Shown here in pieces: positions 46,059 through 55,700 of a DNA stretch of 64,000 nucleotides. The notes under the pieces were generated by a model. It ran no database searches. It had not been told where the DNA came from and was given only the letters and a program-made list of their open reading frames with translations. The position numbers and the translations under genes were made by a program. This DNA comes from Myxococcales bacterium (lineage in GTDB: Bacteria; Myxococcota_A; Polyangia; Polyangiales; Polyangiaceae). Positions within the stretch are counted from its first letter, which is position 1. Each line of letters opens with the position of its first letter. The stretch is taken from the NCBI GenBank assembly GCA_016720545.1, contig JADKKK010000012.1, positions 124,001 through 188,000 of the forward strand, in the 5' to 3' direction.

Positions 46059-46574
46059 TCAGCGGGCGAGGGGCTCGCAGCTGGCGATCGACTGGACCGT
46101 CAGGGTCTGCGTGACTGTGCAGCGCGTCTTCGCGAGCGTCATGAGCGCGCGGAACCCCGTGAGCGCGCCGGCGGGCGCGCCGCTGTCGTCGCGCGAGAGC
46201 GCGGTGCCCATGGCGCCGGCCTGGGCGTCGTGTTGGCCTCGGTCGAACGCGAACACGTGGATGTCGAAGCGGTACGAGCCGCCCTCGTCGGGGGGCAAGT
46301 TGACGAACGCGGCGTCCGCGAAGCAGTCGTAGAGGCCCGCGTCGACCACCCGGTCGGTACCGGCCCGCGTGGCGACCGCGGCGTACTTGTAGACCTGACC
46401 GGCCTTCGTGCCGCAGCCGGTGCCGCGCGTGAGGGGCTCGGCGCGCACGACCACGCCCGTAATCGACAGCTCGTCCGCGGTGGTGCCGGTCTCGCACGCC
46501 GCGCACGCGAACAGCGCGAGCGCCATGGCGCCGCGCGGGAGGTGGGGGCTGAGCGGTGAGCGCGATGAACCCAA
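46059..46574 (-). CDS. Hypothetical lipoprotein
   Basis: A ~171-residue exported protein not recognised. The signal sequence ends in a CAAC lipobox-like stretch (GAMALALFACAAC), and the mature part holds five Cys and is beta-rich with VYKYAAVATR, RFDIHVFAFDRG and KTRCTVTQTLTVQ. The apparent start is TTG 46574; an ATG at 46526 would give too short a signal peptide. The function is unknown. It lies between the rhomboid gene and accC on the same strand. Confidence 0.6.
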   Translation of the reverse strand: MGSSRSPLSPHLPRGAMALALFACAACETGTTADELSITGVVVRAEPLTRGTGCGTKAGQVYKYAAVATRAGTDRVVDAGLYDCFADAAFVNLPPDEGGSYRFDIHVFAFDRGQHDAQAGAMGTALSRDDSGAPAGALTGFRALMTLAKTRCTVTQTLTVQSIASCEPLAR

Positions 46575-46671
46575 GCGTCGGAACCAGTATGGGAAGTGCG
46601 GGGAGAGTTCAAGGGCCTCGCGCGCTGCGCCGTCGCGCGAGCTCGGCCGCGCGCGCGCGGTCCCTGCGCGA

Positions 46672-48027
46672 TCAGTCCTGCGGAGTGGCCACGATCCGCT
46701 CCACCGTGCGGGTCGTCATGGTGCCGTCGAGCACCTCGGCGTCTCGGAGGAGGCGCTGGTGCAGCGGGATGTTCGTGCGGATGCCGCCTACGATGAACTC
46801 GTCGAGCGCACGCCGCATGCGGGTGACGGCCTCGCCGCGGGTGCTGGCGTGCACGATGACCTTCGCGATGAGCGAGTCGTAGTCGGAAGGGACCCGGAAG
46901 CCCCCGTAGACGCCCGAGTCGACCCGCACGCCGGTGCCGCCGGGCGGGAAATATTCGGAGATGAGGCCCGGCCAGGGCGCGAAGGTGACGGGGTCTTCGG
47001 CGTTGACGCGGCACTCGATCGCGTGGCCGCGGAAGCTCCACGGGCGGGTGTCGGGCAGGTCGATCCGCTCCCCCGCGGCGACGCGGATCTGGAGCTGCAC
47101 GAGGTCGAGCCCGGTCACCATCTCGGTCACCGGATGCTCGACCTGTACGCGGGTGTTCATCTCCAGGAAATACAGCTTCCGGTCCGCGTCGGTGTCCATG
47201 ATGAACTCCAGCGTGCCGAGCGAGGTGTAGTCGGTCGCGCGCACGGCGCGCCGGATGATCTCGCCGATCTCCTGGCGCAGCTCCGGCGTCATGGCGGGGC
47301 TCGGGGCCTCCTCGATGACCTTCTGGTGGCGCCGCTGGAGAGAGCACTCGCGCTCGCCCAGCGTCCACACGCCGCCGTGCTGATCGGCGATCACCTGGAA
47401 CTCGATGTGCTTCGGGTTCTCGATGAACTTCTCCATGTAGACATCGGGGTTCTTGAAGCCGGCCTCGGCCTCTCGCACCGCCTGCGAGAACGCGTTCCCG
47501 ATCTCGGCCTCGGCGCGCACGATGCGCATGCCGCGGCCGCCGCCGCCACCCGACGCCTTCAGGATGACCGGGAGGCCGATGCGCCGGGCCTCCTCGATCG
47601 CGTGCGCCTCGTCGCGGAGCACGGGGCTGCCTGGGAGCAGCGGGAGCCCGTGTTTCTGCGCGTTTGCGCGCGCCGTGACCTTGTCGCCCCACGCGCGCAT
47701 CGCGTCGGGCGTGGGGCCGATGAACGCGACGCCGCACTTGCCGAGCAACCGCGCGAACTCTGCGTTCTCGGAGAGGAACCCGTAGCCGGGGTGCACGGCG
47801 TCGGCGCCGGTGACCTCCGCCGCGCTGACGATCGACGGAATGTGGAGATAGCTGCGTGCCGCCGCCGCCGGCCCGATGCACACGGCCTCGTCGGCGAAGC
47901 GCACGTGAAGGGCACGGGCGTCGGCCTCGGAATGCACCGCCACCGTGCGGACGCCGAGCTCCTTGCAGGCGCGGAGCACACGCAGGGCGATCTCCCCGCG
48001 GTTCGCGATCAAGATCTTCTTGAACAT
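46672..48027 (-). CDS. accC: Acetyl-CoA carboxylase biotin carboxylase subunit
   Basis: A 451-residue ATP-grasp enzyme that carboxylates biotin on AccB in fatty acid synthesis. It starts FKKILIANRGEIALRVLRAC, with the ATP-binding ASGGGGGRGMRIV loop, MEKFIENPKHIEFQV, and the catalytic EMNTRVQVEHPVTE. Length is typical. The ATG at 48027 overlaps the accB stop by one base (TGATG), so the two are coupled as is usual. Confidence 0.96.
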   Translation of the reverse strand: MFKKILIANRGEIALRVLRACKELGVRTVAVHSEADARALHVRFADEAVCIGPAAAARSYLHIPSIVSAAEVTGADAVHPGYGFLSENAEFARLLGKCGVAFIGPTPDAMRAWGDKVTARANAQKHGLPLLPGSPVLRDEAHAIEEARRIGLPVILKASGGGGGRGMRIVRAEAEIGNAFSQAVREAEAGFKNPDVYMEKFIENPKHIEFQVIADQHGGVWTLGERECSLQRRHQKVIEEAPSPAMTPELRQEIGEIIRRAVRATDYTSLGTLEFIMDTDADRKLYFLEMNTRVQVEHPVTEMVTGLDLVQLQIRVAAGERIDLPDTRPWSFRGHAIECRVNAEDPVTFAPWPGLISEYFPPGGTGVRVDSGVYGGFRVPSDYDSLIAKVIVHASTRGEAVTRMRRALDEFIVGGIRTNIPLHQRLLRDAEVLDGTMTTRTVERIVATPQD

Positions 48028-48470
48028 CAGGCCTTCTTCATGCGGAAGAGCTTCTGGCCGAACTCCACCGGCTTCCCGTTCTGCGCGTAGACCTCGACGA
48101 TGGTGCCCGCGAGCTCCGCCTCGATCTCGTTCATGAGCTTCATCGCTTCTACGATGCAGAGCGCTTGTCCAGGTCGCACGACCGAGCCCACCTCGACGAA
48201 CGCCGGCGCCTCGGGGCTCGCCGCGCGGTAGAACGTGCCGACGAACGGGCTCGTGACGTCGACCGAGTTCTCGTCGACAGGCGCCGGCCCAGACGGCGCC
48301 GGGGCCGCGCCCTGGGCGGGCTTCGGCGCGGGCAGCGGCGCGTGCGCGACGACGACTGCGCCCCGCTTGACGAGGATGCGGACGCCGCCGGCCTCGTGCT
48401 CGAACTCGGCCACGTCCTCTTCTGCGAGGACCTTCAACAGTGCGCGTAGCTCTTCGATGTCGACCGACAT
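48027..48470 (-). CDS. accB: Acetyl-CoA carboxylase biotin carboxyl carrier protein
   Basis: A 147-residue carrier protein. The N-terminal helix is followed by a Pro/Ala linker (about 42-65) and a biotinyl domain with the biotinylated Lys111 in EAMKLMNEIEA. The protruding thumb (FYRAASPEAPAFVEVG) that marks bacterial BCCP is present. A strong GGAGG lies just upstream of the ATG at 48470. The carboxyltransferase genes accA and accD are not in the window. Confidence 0.95.
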   Translation of the reverse strand: MSVDIEELRALLKVLAEEDVAEFEHEAGGVRILVKRGAVVVAHAPLPAPKPAQGAAPAPSGPAPVDENSVDVTSPFVGTFYRAASPEAPAFVEVGSVVRPGQALCIVEAMKLMNEIEAELAGTIVEVYAQNGKPVEFGQKLFRMKKA

Positions 48471-48496
48471 GTTCCTCCGCCGCCTCGTGCTCGCAT

Positions 48497-48530
48497 GCTT
48501 GCGCCATCGCGCCTCGCTGCTTGCGCCATC
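48497..48530. repeat. Two exact 12-bp direct repeats before accB
   Basis: GCTTGCGCCATC occurs at 48497-48508 and 48519-48530, period 22 bp (about two helical turns), starting 27 nt upstream of the accB ATG. The spacing suits a tandem-bound regulator in the accB leader; no known motif was recognised. Confidence 0.5.
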
Positions 48531-48651
48531 TGTGCTCCGCGGCGAAGCGGACACTATGTCGACGCCCGCCGTTCGGCAACGATCGCGTCGCGCGTATTTG
48601 TCGCGCGCGAAGCGAGATTCGCGGTGCGAAGTCGAGGCGACGGCGTGGCCG

Positions 48652-49155
48652 CTACGGGCGTGGGGCGGGCGCGCTGGCGCGGAGCACGCGGACCAGGCCG
48701 TCGAGGGCGAGCAGGTAGCTGTCGCCCCCGAAGCCGCATACTTTCCCGATGCACGCCGCCGCGACGCGGGACACGCGCCGGAAGGGCTCGCGCGCCTCGG
48801 GGTTCGACAGGTGCACCTCCACACACACGACCCCTGTGCCCCGGAGCGCGTCGAGCAGCGCGATAGACGTGTGGGTGTAGGCGCCAGCGTTCAGGAGCAG
48901 GCCGTCGGCCGTGCCCGGCAGCTCGGCGATCCAGTCGCACAGCGTGCCCTCGTGGTTGGTCTGGCGTGCGTCGAGGTCTATGTCGAGACACGCGGCGGTC
49001 GCGTGGAGGCGCGCGTGGATGGCCGCCAGGGTCTCGGTCCCGTACACGTCGGGCTCGCGCTGGCCGAGGAGCTGCAGGTTCGGGCCCGAGAAGCACGCGA
49101 TGCGGAGGCGCCGGCTGGCCTCGTTGGACTCGCGCGCCGGGCCGGCGGCGCCCAC
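48652..49155 (-). CDS. aroQ: Type II 3-dehydroquinate dehydratase
   Basis: A 167-residue enzyme of the shikimate pathway converting 3-dehydroquinate to 3-dehydroshikimate. Catalytic residues of the type II family are present: Asn and Arg-Tyr in GPNLQLLGQREPDVYG (Y38), Asn-His in NAGAYTHTS, and His115 in VEVHLSNPEAREPFR. The first ~16 residues are an extra tail, so a later start is possible; the GTG at 49155 is used. It lies 181 nt upstream of accB on the same strand, an arrangement seen in many bacteria. Confidence 0.93.
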   Translation of the reverse strand: MGAAGPARESNEASRRLRIACFSGPNLQLLGQREPDVYGTETLAAIHARLHATAACLDIDLDARQTNHEGTLCDWIAELPGTADGLLLNAGAYTHTSIALLDALRGTGVVCVEVHLSNPEAREPFRRVSRVAAACIGKVCGFGGDSYLLALDGLVRVLRASAPAPRP

Positions 49156-49162
49156 GGGGACC

Positions 49163-49522
49163 CTACGCCAGCTCGGCGAGGATCTTGGGCGCGGCGATCC
49201 GCAGGTTGTACCGGCCGCGCCCCATGTTCCCCTCGGGCAGCATCGCGAGCGCGAGGAAGTACTGGTCGCCCAGCGTTCGGATGACGGTGACGAGCTTCTC
49301 GCTCCCCACCGCGATCTCTTCGGCGACGCCGGCCTCGAGCATCTCGGTCGCGCGACGGATGCCGCCGACGACGACGCTGAACTCGATGCCGATCGTGTTG
49401 ATGTCGAACGCGGCGCCGTCCTTCGCGTAGCTGTCGAGCGCGATGCCGCTCGAGTCCATCACGAGCCCCGCGATGCCGCCGTCCGTTTTGTCGACGAGCT
49501 CCTTCAGCGCCTCTTGGAACAT
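49163..49522 (-). CDS. Roadblock/LC7 (MglB-like) domain protein
   Basis: A ~119-residue protein made of a single roadblock/LC7 fold: helix MFQEALKELVDKTDGGIAGL, the VMDSSGIALDSY strand pair, a middle helix RRATEMLEAG, and LVTVIRTLGDQYFLALAMLP. Such proteins regulate small GTPases (MglB acts as a GAP for MglA) or bind other signalling proteins. No GTPase lies nearby. ATG 49522, with GAGG 6 nt upstream, is preferred over the GTG at 49531. It begins 8 nt before aroQ on the same strand, so they are probably cotranscribed. Confidence 0.85.
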   Translation of the reverse strand: MFQEALKELVDKTDGGIAGLVMDSSGIALDSYAKDGAAFDINTIGIEFSVVVGGIRRATEMLEAGVAEEIAVGSEKLVTVIRTLGDQYFLALAMLPEGNMGRGRYNLRIAAPKILAELA

Positions 49523-49632
49523 GGTCCTCACGGTACGAGGGCCCCCGGCCCGGCGTCAACTAACGCGGTAGGAGTGCGAGATCTTGCGGTCTCGGCGCCT
49601 CATCGCATGAACGTGCTGAGTCGTCCAGGCGG

Positions 49633-49933
49633 CTAGTCTCCTGGAAGCGTGATCCCTTCCAGAAGTCGCGCGGCTCGGCCTTTCGCCACAAGGGAGCGAG
49701 GGGTGTCCCGTCTTCGGCGGCGGTGGGAGGATACTCATGTTCGAGGGTCGGCGTTCTCGCGCGGTCACCCCCGAAACCACTGCCCCCTGAGCGCAAAGCG
49801 CCGCCTCCACCGCGCGGAACGACGTCCGAGTTGAGGACGGGCCCGCCGCCGCCGAAAACGGGGCACCCCATCGCTCCTCGGCATGACACCGAAGACCGGA
49901 CTTCTGATACGAACCACGACTCCAGGGGACTAG
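49633..49933. repeat. Inverted-repeat element, MITE-like
   Basis: The 301-bp segment fills most of the 407-bp gap between the roadblock gene and the next gene. Its ends are CTAGTCTCCTGGA (49633) and, on the other strand, CTAGTCCCCTGGA (ending 49933). The arms stay alignable for about 100 bp with indels (shared blocks AGAAGTC and TTCGGCGGCGG), so the element could fold into a long hairpin around a ~100-bp centre. The end supplies the stop codon of the following small gene. No protein of its own is convincing. Confidence 0.65.
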
Positions 49934-50247
49934 AGGATCGCCATCTCCGAGCCCCGGGCGCGGACGTCGGGGACGTGGAGCGTCGCCGGGCGGCCGTCGA
50001 GCGCGAGCGCGGCGCGAACTCTGGCGGGCCTCGAGCTCGCGACGTCTTCGTGGGGGCGGAGCATGACGACCCACCCGCGCCCCGCGCCGTCCCGGAGGTC
50101 GACGCCGGCGAGGAGCCCGTCGGCGTCGAGCAGCAAGGTGCTCGAGACGTCGCGCAGGGCGCCGCCCCCGCCCTCGGCCGCGTCGACCACGGTCACGTTC
50201 AGCCCCGGGTCGTAGCTCGCCCGGGCCGCTCGGATCTCATGCAACAT
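49930..50247 (-). CDS. Hypothetical small protein
   Basis: A 105-residue protein not recognised. The sequence is beta-rich (LNVTVVDAAEGG; VSSTLLLDADGLLAGVDLRD; GWVVMLRPHED) and has no signal peptide. The start ATG is at 50247. Its TAG lies within the CTAG end of the inverted-repeat element, so the element may have truncated or altered its C-terminus. It is divergent from the kinase-like gene at 50340. Confidence 0.5.
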   Translation of the reverse strand: MLHEIRAARASYDPGLNVTVVDAAEGGGGALRDVSSTLLLDADGLLAGVDLRDGAGRGWVVMLRPHEDVASSRPARVRAALALDGRPATLHVPDVRARGSEMAIL

Positions 50248-50339
50248 TTGGTGATCGTAGGCACTCGGGCCGACGCCGTCGAGCCGCCGTCGCGCCTCCG
50301 GCGTAAAAAGAGACCCGCACCGCGCGGCGCCCGAATAGA

Positions 50340-51685
50340 ATGGTCGGAATGACCAAGGGCAGGCTCACGCGCCAGGAACTCGGATGGCTCCTCACTCAGG
50401 AGGCACAGGGCGCCGCGGAGCGCCTGCGCAAGGGTGTCCAGGTCCTGCGCACGCAGGTCGAAGCGCCCGCGGCCGACCCGACCGTGGACGACTCGCTCGA
50501 GGCTCTCGAGGGGGCCGTGCGGGTCCTCTCGAACATGCACCAGAAGGTGGCGCCCACGCCGTCTCGCCGAGGTCGCATCGACGTCGCAGCGCTGCTGTGG
50601 GAGCTGTCGCCCGACGCTCGCGTGCAGATCGAGCCCGGCACGGGCACCGAGGTGTACGGTGACGAGTCGGAGCTCCGCCGCATGCTCCACGTGCTCGTCG
50701 ACCACGGCGGCGGCGCCGGCGCCTCGGTCTCGGTCCGCGGCGACGGTGACGAGGTGCGCATCGCCATGACGCTCGGGCCGGACACGTCGTCCACGGCCGA
50801 GACCGAGCGCCAGTGGCTGAGCCGAATGGCGGTCCGCTACGGCGGCAGGGTCGAGCTCGAGGGCGGTCACGAGGTGCTCACGCTTCGGGCGGACGACGCG
50901 TCCGAGCGCGCCGAGCGCGAGCGCCTTACCCGTGAGCTCGAGGAGGCGCGCAAGCAGGGCGCCGTGGTGGCGCGCGAGCTCGCTCAGGTGCTCGAGCACA
51001 ACGAGTCGCCCGACTCGATCCTTCCGGCCATGGCGCCCTCCGCGGAGGGCGGTGGCGCATGGGCTCGGCTCGCGGGCGGCGTGGCCGCGGAGCTGCGGGC
51101 GCTGCTCGGTCCGCTCACCCGCGACCTGACCGCGCTCCGCGAGGTCGCGGGCGAGGAGCGCACCGAGCCCCTCCGGCGCCGGCTCTCGGCCTGTCACGAT
51201 CTCGCCGCGACCCTCGCCGTCGCGTCGGAGGCGTCTACCTCCGAGCTCTCGTCGACCTTCGACCTCGTGGAGCAAGTGAACCATGCGTTGGCCGTGCTGG
51301 AGGGGCGGGCCGAGCGCTGCGGCGTGAAGGTCGAGCTGTCGGGCAGCCCTTCGGAGTCGGTGCGAGCGCTCCCCAAGGCGTCTCAGCTGCTCGTGCGCGA
51401 GCTCATCGCCCAGGCGATCGACGCCACCCTGCCGGGGCTTCCGTGACGGTCTCGGTCGACGCCGTGCCTGGCGGCGTGCGCCTCACGGTCTCCGACGCGG
51501 GCGCCTCTCTCCCCGCTGCGATGCGTGGGCCCTTCGTGCGCCTGGAGGTCGAACCGGGCACCTGTGGGCGGGCCTCGGCCCTCCCGCTCCACGTCTGCGC
51601 TGAAGTTGCGCAAATTATCGGAATTGCGATGGAATTTGGCGACGCCCCCAGCGGCCTGCGCGTGAGCGCGCGCTTTTCGCGGTAG
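50340..51685 (+). CDS. Histidine-kinase-like protein lacking phospho-His, frameshifted here
   Basis: The first frame (368 codons to 51446) holds an HATPase-like segment (VYGDESELRRMLHVLVDHGG), a coiled coil (190-220), an H-box-like LAGGVAAELRALLGPL where the His position is Ala250, and the start of an HATPase domain (LLVRELIAQAIDATLPG), whose N-box asparagines are Glu354 and Gln358. The domain continues in another frame from about 51437 (ASVTVSVDAVPGGVRLTVSD) to 51685. One missing G in GGGG (51434-51437) explains this. It has no membrane helix. It is probably a pseudokinase; a pseudo-receiver gene follows 32 nt later. The ATG at 50340 or 50349 is the start. Confidence 0.7.
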
Positions 51686-51717
51686 CCGCCGCGCGCCTGA
51701 GCTACGGTCAGCGGAGC

Positions 51718-52104
51718 ATGCGCGTGCTTCTCGCCGTCGATTCGGACTCGGTCGTGGGTGTCCTTGAGGCTCTCCTCGTGGCGCGGGGGTTCGCCGTGGT
51801 GCGCGAGCGGAGCGGCGCGAAGGCGCTCGAGCGCGCGGCAGAGGCGCCCCCGGACGTCTTCGTCGTCGCGCTGGAGCTCGCCGGCCCGTTGGACGGCGTG
51901 GAGCTCTGCCGACGCCTCCGCGCGCGCAACGACACACGGGCGACCCCGATCCTCCTGCTCGCCTCGAGCGCCGACGACGATCTGCGCACGCTCGCGCGGG
52001 ACGCCGGGTGCACGGGCTTCTACACGCTCCCCGTCAGCCCAAGCGCGCTCCTCAAAGAGATTGAGTCGGCGCGTCCGCGCGAGAGCCGCCCGCCGAAGCC
52101 CTGA
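51718..52104 (+). CDS. Receiver-like domain protein without phospho-Asp
   Basis: A 128-residue single-domain protein with the CheY fold (RVLLAVDSDSVVGVLEALLV, then CRRLRARNDTRATPILLLAS). The N-terminal acidic pocket is reduced to DSD. The phospho-acceptor position falls on VVALELAGPLDG, with Leu/Glu instead of Asp, and the conserved Lys-Pro near the end is Leu-Pro (TLPVSP). It cannot be phosphorylated in the usual way. It follows the kinase-like gene on the same strand and probably interacts with it. Confidence 0.75.
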   Translation: MRVLLAVDSDSVVGVLEALLVARGFAVVRERSGAKALERAAEAPPDVFVVALELAGPLDGVELCRRLRARNDTRATPILLLASSADDDLRTLARDAGCTGFYTLPVSPSALLKEIESARPRESRPPKP

Positions 52105-52217
52105 GCTTCGCGTGCGCGAGCCGCCGCCGCGGGGGCTCGCCGTTCGCACCGCGCGCCCGGCGCGTCTTCGGCTTCGCCGTGACGCTCGCGGACCGCGCGG
52201 TACGGGCGGTGGCTTTT

Positions 52218-52601
52218 CTACAGGAGGCCGAGGTGCTGCTTGGCGCGCGCGGCGGCCTCCGAGATGACAGTCTTGGCCTCCTCGTCCGGGATGCGGAGGC
52301 GCGACGCGAGCTCGACGAGCATCGTCGACTCCTCGATGCTCTGCTCGCCGTCGACGAAGCTGATGACCACAGCGGTCTGGAGCAGCACGCGGCGATCGCT
52401 CGCGGAGAGGTCTTGGAGGTTGATGTCGTCGAGGGTTCGCTTCTCGCCGGCGTAGTCGAAGAGCGCCTTCTTCTCTTCCTCGCTTGCGCCGTACGCGGCC
52501 AGGAGCCCTCCGATCGCTTCGCGCTCCTTCTCACCGAAGTCTCCGTCGGCCCAGGCGACGGGGACGAGCCCCTTGACGATGGCGATTTGCTGTTCGTGCA
52601 T
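52218..52601 (-). CDS. TerB-like (tellurite resistance) domain protein
   Basis: A 127-residue all-helical protein resembling the TerB family: MHEQQIAIVKGLVPVAWADG, DGDFGEKEREAIGGLL, then VVISFVDGEQSIEESTMLVE. The acidic DGDF and DGEQ turns match the repeated metal-binding-like motif of TerB. AGGA precedes the ATG at 52601. The role in this organism is unknown; tellurite resistance should not be assumed, since no other ter genes are present. Confidence 0.75.
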   Translation of the reverse strand: MHEQQIAIVKGLVPVAWADGDFGEKEREAIGGLLAAYGASEEEKKALFDYAGEKRTLDDINLQDLSASDRRVLLQTAVVISFVDGEQSIEESTMLVELASRLRIPDEEAKTVISEAAARAKQHLGLL

Positions 52602-52768
52602 AGAAATGTTCCTCGCGGCCAACGATCGACGATGAGCTCGCCTCGCGTCAATCGGAACGTGCTGGGGACGTGGCGGGGCCGCGTCGTCGGGTCCCCCCGC
52701 GGCTGCACCGCGCCCGTCACGCCCGTCCACTCGGCCCGCGGTCGCCTCGGCCCTGCGGGGCAGGGTCG

Positions 52769-55700
52769 CTACTTTGCGGAGAGCCGAAGGGCGTGGGTCT
52801 GCGCGCCGTCGACGGGTGCAGCGGACAGCGCGTCGGCTGGCGCCCGGAGGCGCCTGCGCGACGTGCCAGGGCCCGCCACCAGGACGTCCACGTCGGCGCT
52901 GCAGGCGAGCTGATCGATGCGCGCCTCTGGGCCAAGCCCCATGAGCAGCCACACCTCGGCGCCGCGAGGGGTCGTCACGAGGTGCACCGTGCCCGGAGCC
53001 CCGGTGCCGCCTACGGGGGCGCCGGTCTCGCCCGGCGGCCACGGTTCGTCCGCACCAGGCTTCTTCGTCGGATCGAGCTGGACCGCCAGCTCGAAGCGCG
53101 GCTTGCCGTCGGGGCCGGTGTCCCACGCGACCCCCGCGGGAACGACCGCGCGCTTGGGCGCGAAGCCCTCTGCGGTCGCGACGAACTCGAGGCGCCCGAC
53201 AGGGAGGCGCTCGGCGTCCGTCGGTGCTCGCCCAACACGCCAGAGGACCTCGGCGCCCGCCGGCACGTCGGTGACGACGACGGACGCCTTGCAGCGCGCT
53301 CCGGAAGGCACGCCCGGCTGCGGCGTCGGCGCGGATGAGGGCGCCGCGGTCGGCCCGCCGCGCGATCCGCCGAAGAACTCGGGGTGTCGCGCGTAGATGG
53401 CCGCCGAGACGCCGAGCACCGCGAGGAGCGCGCCTGCGACCAACGCGAAGCTCGTCCTCGGCGCGCGGGGCGGGCTGTAGCTCGGTTCCGCGGGGAGGCG
53501 CGGGGCCCGGAGGCGCTCACTCCGAGGCGCCTCGTCCCGGTCGTCGCGATCCTCCCTTGCGCGGGGCTCGCGGGGCCGGTCTCGGCGCGAGCGCGGCACG
53601 TCGTCGTCGTACCCGCGTTCCTCGCGCACGTCGCGGTCCCGAGCGCGGTAGCGGTCGAGGTCGCGGCCGTCGCGGTCGAGGTCGCGGCCGTCGCGGTCGA
53701 GGTCGCGGCCGTCGTCGCGGTCGTCGCGCGGGCGGTAGTCGCGATCGCGTGAGGTCGCGCGAGGTCGCGCGTCGCGTGGCTCGAGGTCGCGATCGCGGTC
53801 GAGGTCGCGATCGCCCTCCCGCGCCGACGGAGGCGGGGCGCTCGGCTCGGGCAGCGCGACGGAGGCCAGGCGCCGCGGCTCGTGTCGCCCCGACGACATG
53901 GGTCGCCTCGTTCGGGTCCGGCGGAACGGCCCGTCACCGCTGGGGGGGGCGGGGGTAAGTGAATGAATGTCGACCGGGGCAGGGGTGCGCAAACCGACGT
54001 CGACGGGAGCGGGGGTGCGCGACTCGTCGTGGGGCGTTCCTCGAGGGGGAGGCGGGGTCTCGAGCTCGCCCGGGGGCGGCGTGTGCTCCGGAGCCGGGGC
54101 GGCCGCGCGAGCGACGGGCGCGACGTCTCCGGGGCGCAGCGTGGGCTCCACCTCCGCCCCGAGCGGCGGGTCGAGGGCGACCGCGCCGCGGGGGCGCTGA
54201 AACGCGGCGAGCTCCTCCGCGGTCGGGGGTGGCGGGGTGAGCGCGACGTCCACGAGGCCGCGCAGGTCGGCCGACACGCCGCGGTCATCTTTGCGGCTCG
54301 AGATCTCGAACACGGCCAGGAGCGCGTCGACGTCGTCGCCCTCGAACGCGGGCTTCGGGAGCGCCACCGGCCGCGCGGGAGGGGGCGTGAGGTTCCGCGG
54401 CGTGGCGAGGTGCGCCGCGGGGGGCCGTTCGGGCGACGGCTCCGGCTCGAGGGGGAGGGCAGGAGCGGGCTCGACACGAGCGGGGGCTGTGACGGCGGGC
54501 AGCGCCGCGACCGCGGGCGCCGCCTCGACGGGTCGGGCCGGCACCGCGGGGGCCGTCGCCGTGGGGGGGCGCGGCTGGGCCGCGGGGGGGACGGGGCGAG
54601 CCGGTGGCGCGACGACGGGCGCGGGCGGGGCCACGGGTGGCGCAGGCGGCGTCACGGGCGGCGCGACGATGGCTGGGGCGGGCGGCGCGACGACGGCGGC
54701 GGGAGGCGTAAGCGCCGGAGGCGGGGTCTCGGGCGGCGCAGGGGCCGCCGCGGCCGGAGGGAGCTGCGCGACGACGACCGGAGGGGGAGGCGCGACGCCC
54801 GGAGGGGGCGGCGCGACGACCGGAGGGGGAGGCGCGACGACCGGAGGGGGCTGCGCGACGCCCGGAGGGGGAGGCGCGACGACCGGAGGGGGAGGCGCGA
54901 CGACCGGAGGGGGAGGCGCGACGACCGGAGGGGGCTGCGCCACGACCGGGACGGGAGGCGCGACGAGCGGAGGGGGCTGCGCGACGAGCGGAGGGGGCTG
55001 CGCGACGACCGGAGGGGGCTGCGCGACGACCGGAGGGGGCTGCGCGACGACCGGAGGGGGAGGCGCGACGAGCGGAGGGGGAGGCGCGACGACCGCGGGC
55101 GGTGGGGGCGTTACAACCGGCGCAGACCCCGTGGCGGATGGCGCGACGACGGGGAGACCGGGGGCAGGGGGCGGATCGGGCGCGGGCTCGACCGGCGCAG
55201 GGGGTGCGGCGGCGACAGAGGCGACCGGCGGAGCCACGACCACGGGGACCGGCGGGGCCGCGAGGGCCGGGACGAGGTAGCTCGGCGACGGCGGCGGCGC
55301 CGAGGAGCGGAACACCTCGACGGCTGGCAGTGGGAGCTCGTAGAACGGCTCGTCGGCTAGCGGGTCGGCCGCAGCCTCCGCTGGCGCTCGCGTGCGAGCC
55401 GGGCCATCGGCGGTGCCCTCGGGCTGCGCCGCAGAGGGGTCCCGGGCGGTCGCCGCGGGGCTCGTTGGGGCTGGCGCAGGAGTGTCGGCCGGCCCGAGGG
55501 GAAGCGCGGTCGCGGGCTCGTCCCAGCGGTCGTGGGTCGCCGCGGGCTCGCGGGCCGCGGGCTGGGGCGCGTCGGCGCGAGGCTCCTCGCGTCGCGCGAC
55601 CGGCGACGCCGTCGCGTTGCGCCCCACGCCCTGGGTCACGCGCTTGACCTCGCGGGCGAGCCGCGCCAGCGCGCGCCGTCCGGCGGAGCGGTTGACGGGG

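Noticed and set aside
49560..49889. 109-codon minus-strand ORF inside the inverted-repeat element
   Set aside because: It is Gly/Arg/Pro-rich with no domain, and similar-looking ORFs occur on both strands as a by-product of the inverted repeat.
54773..55108. Possible CRISPR array
   Set aside because: The repeats are 21 bp, contiguous, in frame and encode a proline-rich rod; there are no spacers and no cas genes.
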